A DNA stretch of 6,067 nt from Rhodospirillaceae bacterium (GTDB taxonomy: Bacteria; Pseudomonadota; Alphaproteobacteria; CADEGL01). Below the pieces are notes generated by a model, which saw nothing but the letters and a program-made list of their open reading frames with translations, was not told the DNA's origin and searched no databases. This document shows positions 5,684 to 6,067 of this stretch, in pieces (within the stretch, counting starts at the first letter, position 1; each line of letters opens with the position of its first letter). The stretch covers positions 1-6,067 of the forward strand of contig JABIRQ010000413.1 in assembly GCA_018699755.1 (NCBI GenBank). The letters run 5' to 3'. Position numbers and translations under genes: made by a program.

Positions 5684-6067
5684 TTACGAAGCCTGATCGG
5701 GCGCGGGCTGGCGGCCGTGCTTGGCGAGAGCCCTGCGCAACGAGCCGTTGTCGCGCCACCGGTAGTATTCGCGCATATATGGGATAATCCAGCGCGGGTT
5801 GCCGGTGTAAAAGGGCCGGGTCGGGTAGGGCCGGTCGGCGAAAACCGTCTCGCCCTCGGGCTTGCCCAGGATGCGGTTGGCGAGCTTCCAACCGAGATAG
5901 CCGGCGGCCGGAACGCCCGTGCCGACCATGCCGATCTGGTAGTGGATTCCGGTCGTCCGGTCGGTGCCGATATGGGGCAACCAGTCGAAGGTCAGCGCAA
6001 ATATTCCGGACCAGCAGTACTCGGCGCGCAAATCCGTCAGGGCGGGCGCCCGCTCGGTCGCCTGGGC
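5684..6067 (-). CDS. C-terminal part of a second FAD-dependent DAO-family oxidoreductase, paralogue of the gene at 4197-5555 (5' end outside window)
   Basis: The last 127 codons before a TAA at 5686-5684 are visible; the N-terminal FAD-binding motif lies to the right of the window. Aligned without gaps to residues 326-452 of the neighbouring oxidoreductase, 108 of 127 residues agree by hand count, including an unbroken block of 42 (371-412 of the neighbour). The same flavin-facing GMVGTGVPAAGYLGWK segment and the RPFY and YYRWRD tail are present, so it should be another amine or amino acid oxidase. Most differences fall before the conserved block (Val/Ser and Thr/Ile near CW.G.FAL, Lys/Thr, Pro/Arg) and at the extreme C terminus. 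The reading frame is intact here, so nothing suggests a pseudogene. It is followed by 128 bases with no gene and then its paralogue, so both are probably in one operon. Confidence 0.88.
   Translation of the reverse strand, partial: AQATERAPALTDLRAEYCWSGIFALTFDWLPHIGTDRTTGIHYQIGMVGTGVPAAGYLGWKLANRILGKPEGETVFADRPYPTRPFYTGNPRWIIPYMREYYRWRDNGSLRRALAKHGRQPAPDQAS

Noticed and set aside
4002..5696. A 564-codon + strand open frame opposite the oxidoreductase and acetyltransferase genes.
   Set aside because: It is a shadow of the minus-strand genes: no domain, no good ribosome-binding site, and it spans two real genes and the gaps around them.
5556..5891. An upstream extension of the oxidoreductase frame to an ATG at 5891, adding 112 residues.
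   Set aside because: The added part is proline- and arginine-rich, overlaps the paralogue's coding end in another frame and has no family similarity; the GGGAGG before 5555 gives a normal-length protein.

Overview
The window is GC-rich, gene-dense bacterial DNA. The strong G/C bias at third codon positions, the class III cyclase/TolB-like/TPR protein and the CCCTCCCCC/GGGGGAGGG intergenic palindromes suggest an alphaproteobacterium, perhaps of the Rhodospirillales. That placement is inferred from style and gene families and was not tested by a search. The window is fully coding apart from short gaps. I see no rRNA, tRNA, CRISPR array, insertion sequence or phage gene.

Layout, left to right. 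(1) The + strand C-terminal end of a GcvT-fold protein of the dimethylglycine/sarcosine dehydrogenase type (2-457) enters from the left edge. (2) A 223-base gap (458-680) carries a roughly 100-base palindromic element made of two hairpins inside an outer inverted repeat. (3) A 271-residue cytoplasmic NodB/CE4 deacetylase-type hydrolase follows (681-1496). (4) After a 108-base gap with a small perfect inverted repeat comes a 572-residue soluble protein joining a class III nucleotide cyclase domain, a TolB-like domain and TPR repeats (1605-3323). (5) Convergent to it, with only 14 bases between stop codons, a minus-strand set is read from the right edge: the C-terminal part of a FAD-dependent DAO-family oxidoreductase (5684-6067), a full-length paralogue of it (4197-5555), and a two-domain GNAT acetyltransferase (3338-4183) whose ribosome-binding site overlaps the stop codon of the oxidoreductase.

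How the genes may work together. The minus-strand genes look like one operon for oxidation of an amine or amino-acid-like substrate, with an acetyltransferase as an accessory enzyme. The left-edge fragment belongs to a family that oxidatively demethylates N-methyl glycines and passes the one-carbon unit to tetrahydrofolate. The deacetylase-type hydrolase could act on a small amide or imide, not on a polysaccharide. A catabolic neighbourhood for methylated amines or polyamine-like compounds is therefore plausible, but it is inferred from families only. The cyclase/TolB/TPR protein is the likely signalling component and need not be linked to the catabolic genes.

The items most worth a second look are the tandem oxidoreductase paralogues, whose long identical protein block is encoded with only silent nucleotide differences, the palindromic intergenic element, and the complete catalytic set of the cyclase. 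I did not find convincing evidence of a wholly new system.
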